Of a stretch of 64,000 nt of DNA, positions 61,863 through 64,000 are shown piece after piece; position 1 is the first letter of the stretch; each line of letters begins with the position of its first letter. The notes under the pieces are model-generated. The model saw nothing but the letters and a program-made list of their open reading frames with translations, was not told where the DNA came from and did not search any database. The position numbers and the translations under genes are program-made. The stretch is taken from assembly GCA_018105865.1 (NCBI GenBank), contig CM030868.1:3820031-3884030 (forward strand). Reading direction: 5' to 3'. Origin of the DNA: Metaphire vulgaris. Its lineage: Eukaryota; Annelida; Clitellata; Crassiclitellata; Megascolecidae.

Positions 61863-64000
61863 CATCATCATCATCATGAACTGTTTATGGTGTCATAACG
61901 TACAAGTACTGCTAGGACACCTAACAACTGAAAATATAGCATATCTGACTTCGATCAATGTTCTGGATAACTACGAACAAACAGAGCAGTTTTCAGTTCT
62001 CATTTAAATGCTTTGTGTCATTGCCATAGTTGTTGATGATGGCAGGCTATTCCACACTTTGGCAGCTGCTAACCAGAAAAATTCGGCTGCCAATGGTAAC
62101 GTGGCGCATAGACGGAACAACGAGAGTAAGACTGGATGCAGATTGCAAATGTCGACGAGAGTTGATGTCAGATGTCTTGCAGAAATCAGCCGACAGATAC
62201 GATGGCACCAGACCACGAAGACACCGATAGGCAAGGATCACCGATTTGTATTCAATCCGCTGTGGAACTCGAAGCCAGTGAAGTTCATAAAGAAGAGGTG
62301 TCACAATTGTGGAAAAATAGCGAACGACAATGTTCAAGGCTTAAAGAAATAATTATCAATGATCAAAGATGCTGGAGGGTGGCCATGATCACATCTACTG
62401 CTGGTCAGTGGTCACAGATGGGCGATGAAGACTCGACCTGACACCTCTTTGTCACATCACCACACAATGCATATACAGGACATGATCAAATTCAAATGAA
62501 TGATTCACAAAAAAATGTTCTGCAAATACAGGGCGGCAAAAAAACCGCACTAGTCACATTTAGGTTTGCATTTAATACAGTCCAGTTTTTTGCGCCACCC
62601 TGTACTTCTACATACCGCTCTCCTGTTCGGCAAGCATCATCTGCAGTCCGATGGCTGCCTCGATTTTGACGGGCAGTTCGCCATCGTTCGACAGAATGTT
62701 CACAAGAGACTCCAAGATGACCTGAAGGTTGGATGGGTTTTTGAACTTCACCTCACTGTAGCTGTGCAAAACCCAGCATGCCTAAAATGCCAAGACGTTT
62801 CCAGCTAAAGTGCAAGTCACTCGAATACAGAACAAGCATGTTCCAAGGTTTCTGGTTGGCGCAAACACTACAATCATAGTCACCCCCACCCCACCCCCAA
62901 ATAATACCACACCTCATAAAAGTTTGCTTTAAGCATAATTGTGTGGCTCAAGAGGAAAAACGGCATATCCCTCAATTTTAGTATAACTGAGTTAACGCCG
63001 GCCATGACAGGCTCTAACCAATAGAAATCACTGTACCATTCATCTTAACTTTCATGACACATTACTATGTTCCTGTGGAAAAGGATTTAGAAAATATTTA
63101 TATTTAGTCATGTTATATTCAATAAACTTTGTCTGCTGATCTCTCACAATTTTTTTATGAGGGATATGTTGTTTTTCCTCTGAGCCACACAATTATTGGA
63201 AGCATAGTTCTGTTGTAAACACAAACAGAATTTCAAACGATTTACAACAGCCCTGTACCTCAGTCTTCGAACGTGCATTTAGGTAGAGACAATTTGAAAA
63301 AACGCTGTGAAATTTTATTGCTATAAATCTGTCGTCCACTCACTCGAGATCTCATGTACCCTAGTTGACTGCCAAGCTCTGGAACAACATATTGGATCAG
63401 CATAACCTCCGCCTGGTCTTTGTAGACTTTTTTCTTTAAAAAAAAATCAAGTCACTTCAAATCAAACGAATGAATCAAATGCATTCTGAACATTGAAAAT
63501 GCGCCAACTTCATAGAAATTCCGAATTATAAACCCCTTATCCGTGTATTTAACTGTAATTCAATGTAAAATGGACGGATATGTCCAGGATCCCCAGTTAA
63601 GGGGTTAAAAGAGTTTTCGAAATAGCAATTGATTATAAACAGACAACATGCACTTAATTACAGCATCAACAGTTGATAGAAAACAAGACTAGGGCTATTA
63701 ACCCTTAACCCACGGAACCGAGTAAACCAGGTCACATTGCAAATAATTACAAATTATCTGGTGGTTTAATGGTTTTAAAATAGTATCTAAACATCTTCAA
63801 AAAAGACTTTAACCCTTTAACTCTGGAGATCTGTAATCTCTGGAGATCTGCATAACCAATAGGCTATGACGTCAAATAGCAGGGAGAAAGAAAGGGTTAA
63901 CTTACATTCAGAAGTATCTCAGCTAGCGATCCGACCATCTGCAGAGCGCCGGATTTCTGGCGTGGGTCCATATTCTGCGAAACGAGAACCGACATCACGA
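52274..64000 (-). CDS. IPO7: Importin-7/8, C-terminal 60%, 16 exons, 5' end outside the window
   Basis: Importin-beta family nuclear transport receptor (IPO7/IPO8; fly moleskin) for ribosomal proteins, histone H1 and signalling cargoes. Exons in transcript order: 64000-63906 (partial), 63433-63344, 62781-62616, 61545-61504, 60406-60288, 59120-58995, 58012-57946, 57683-57558, 57087-56990, 56462-56369, 55319-55100, 54676-54528, 54058-53931, 53448-53298, 52947-52831, 52359-52274. This matches human IPO7 from about residue 430 to the end: [50 protein letters not shown], an acidic stretch in exons 54058-53298, [14 protein letters not shown] and [12 protein letters not shown]. The last exon gives [14 protein letters not shown], like the human GGYKFS..NFGG tail. 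HEAT-type helices are expected throughout. Apparent single-base frame breaks occur at 56414-56417 and 55266-55268. Invertebrates usually have a single IPO7/8 gene, so the symbol is by orthology. Confidence 0.93.
54905..55050 (-). mobile_element. tRNA-derived SINE, family 1
   Basis: On the - strand GGGCGGAAGATGGCAGAGC and GGTTCAAGCCCCATTAG with a tail ending CATTTTAAATCATGCC. It begins about 50 bases past an importin exon donor (55100). Confidence 0.75.
55545..56250 (+). repeat. Minisatellite of about 125 bp with an embedded ATT microsatellite, five copies
   Basis: Each unit reads ATAAAGCAGTGGTCACATC, AATACTGCATAAAGTTAAG, GATTTCCATTACAGATGTGG, ATTTTGAAGATCTTAATGC, then 15 to 22 ATT triplets. 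Units are nearly identical apart from ATT number. The last (56160-56250) lacks the ATT block. Located in an importin-7/8 intron. Confidence 0.9.
57180..57396 (-). mobile_element. tRNA-derived SINE-like element
   Basis: On the - strand GGCCAGTGGTGGAGCAGTG (A box) and GCAGGTTTGAATCCAGCC (B box) followed by CTGTCTTGGGACTGAGC. Confidence 0.65.
58145..58350 (-). mobile_element. LINE relic, 3' end with GAT tail
   Basis: On the - strand: [20 protein letters not shown] and [19 protein letters not shown] then stop and GATGATGAC repeats. Confidence 0.7.
58495..58595 (+). repeat. ATT/ACT microsatellite
   Basis: ATT then ACT for about 100 bp. Confidence 0.9.
58676..58746. mobile_element. TTAA-flanked palindromic MITE, copy 7
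   Basis: TTAA at 58672-58675 and 58747-58750; subfamily B. Confidence 0.8.
59393..59566. mobile_element. hAT-type MITE, CAGGGTGCGATTTG family
   Basis: CAGGGTGCGATTTGTGACC to CTACAAATCGTGCCCTG; flanks GGTATCAC and GGCATCAC. Confidence 0.8.
59870..60140 (+). mobile_element. LINE relic, 3' end with GAT tail
   Basis: [20 protein letters not shown] and [14 protein letters not shown], then a [19 protein letters not shown] stretch and GATGAT repeats at 60105-60140. Confidence 0.75.
60953..61080 (+). mobile_element. tRNA-derived SINE, family 2
   Basis: GGGGCTTGGTGGAGTAGTGG (A box) and GTCGTGGGTTCAAATCTGAA (B box), then CATAGCAACCTTGGACAA. Confidence 0.75.
61095..61293. mobile_element. hAT-type MITE, CAGTGGCGGCTCC family
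   Basis: CAGTGGCGGCTCCACAGG to CTGGAGCCGCCACTG; flanks CTCATCTC and CTCATCCC. It inserted directly after the SINE at 60953. Confidence 0.85.
61349..61423 (+). repeat. ATC array (25 copies)
   Basis: Almost pure ATC. It follows a ggcagacaactcatcatc sequence, so it may be the tail of the SINE interrupted by the MITE at 61095-61293. Confidence 0.9.
61819..62345 (-). mobile_element. LINE relic, RT C-terminus, with AAT/ATC array
   Basis: On the - strand: [49 protein letters not shown] and, after a frame change, [17 protein letters not shown]. The LHWL..P..YLS order is typical of LINE RT C-termini. The array is at 61819-61877. Confidence 0.75.
63533..63604. mobile_element. TTAA-type palindromic MITE, copy 8
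   Basis: Ends CCCCTTATCCGTG and CCCAGTTAAGGGG; right TTAA intact (63605-63608), left flank mutated (TAAA). Subfamily B. Confidence 0.75.

Overview
This is intron-rich animal nuclear DNA. Four protein-coding genes could be assembled exon by exon from GT-AG (one possibly GC-AG) splice sites whose phases agree. Three are conserved animal genes and one is a neuropeptide precursor carrying five FVRIG units. FVRIamide/FxRIamide peptides are known from molluscs, annelids, brachiopods and nemerteans, so the source is most likely a marine spiralian (lophotrochozoan) invertebrate; the species was not recognised.

Layout. On the + strand, 2152-20073 encodes ODAD2/ARMC4, an armadillo-repeat outer dynein arm docking factor of motile cilia (18 exons, about 1058 residues). 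After a gene-free stretch of about 16 kb packed with mobile elements, 36035-38463 encodes a two-exon FVRIamide-type neuropeptide precursor (281 residues). On the - strand, 41139-50193 encodes YIPF3, a Golgi multispanning membrane protein (about 353 residues). Then 52274-64000 (-) encodes the C-terminal 60% of importin-7/8, whose 5' exons lie beyond the window. The four genes have unrelated roles (cilia, signalling, Golgi, nuclear import); there is no operon-like logic, only ordinary animal gene neighbourhood.

Everything else is dominated by repeats. (1) Many hAT-type MITEs begin with CAGTGGCG or CAGGGG; several have perfect or near-perfect 8-bp target duplications. (2) Eight copies of a palindromic element of about 72 bp flanked by TTAA, with CCCCTTAA..TTAAGGGG ends. 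(3) Relics of several LINE families, one of which ends in a conserved hairpin (AGTGGTT..AACCACT) followed by ATT or ATC microsatellite; this explains many of the long trinucleotide arrays. (4) tRNA-derived SINEs with visible A and B boxes. (5) Simple and compound tandem repeats, the longest a pure ATT array of about 280 bp. A core close to GACAAGCAAAAAAGGTCATC recurs at least 20 times inside otherwise different MITE families; I regard this as the most unusual pattern outside the genes.

Three single-base frame breaks lie inside otherwise well-conserved coding exons (one in ODAD2, two in importin-7/8; the latter two in short A/T runs). They look more like consensus errors than decayed genes. 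Stretches in which nothing was recognised are listed as such.
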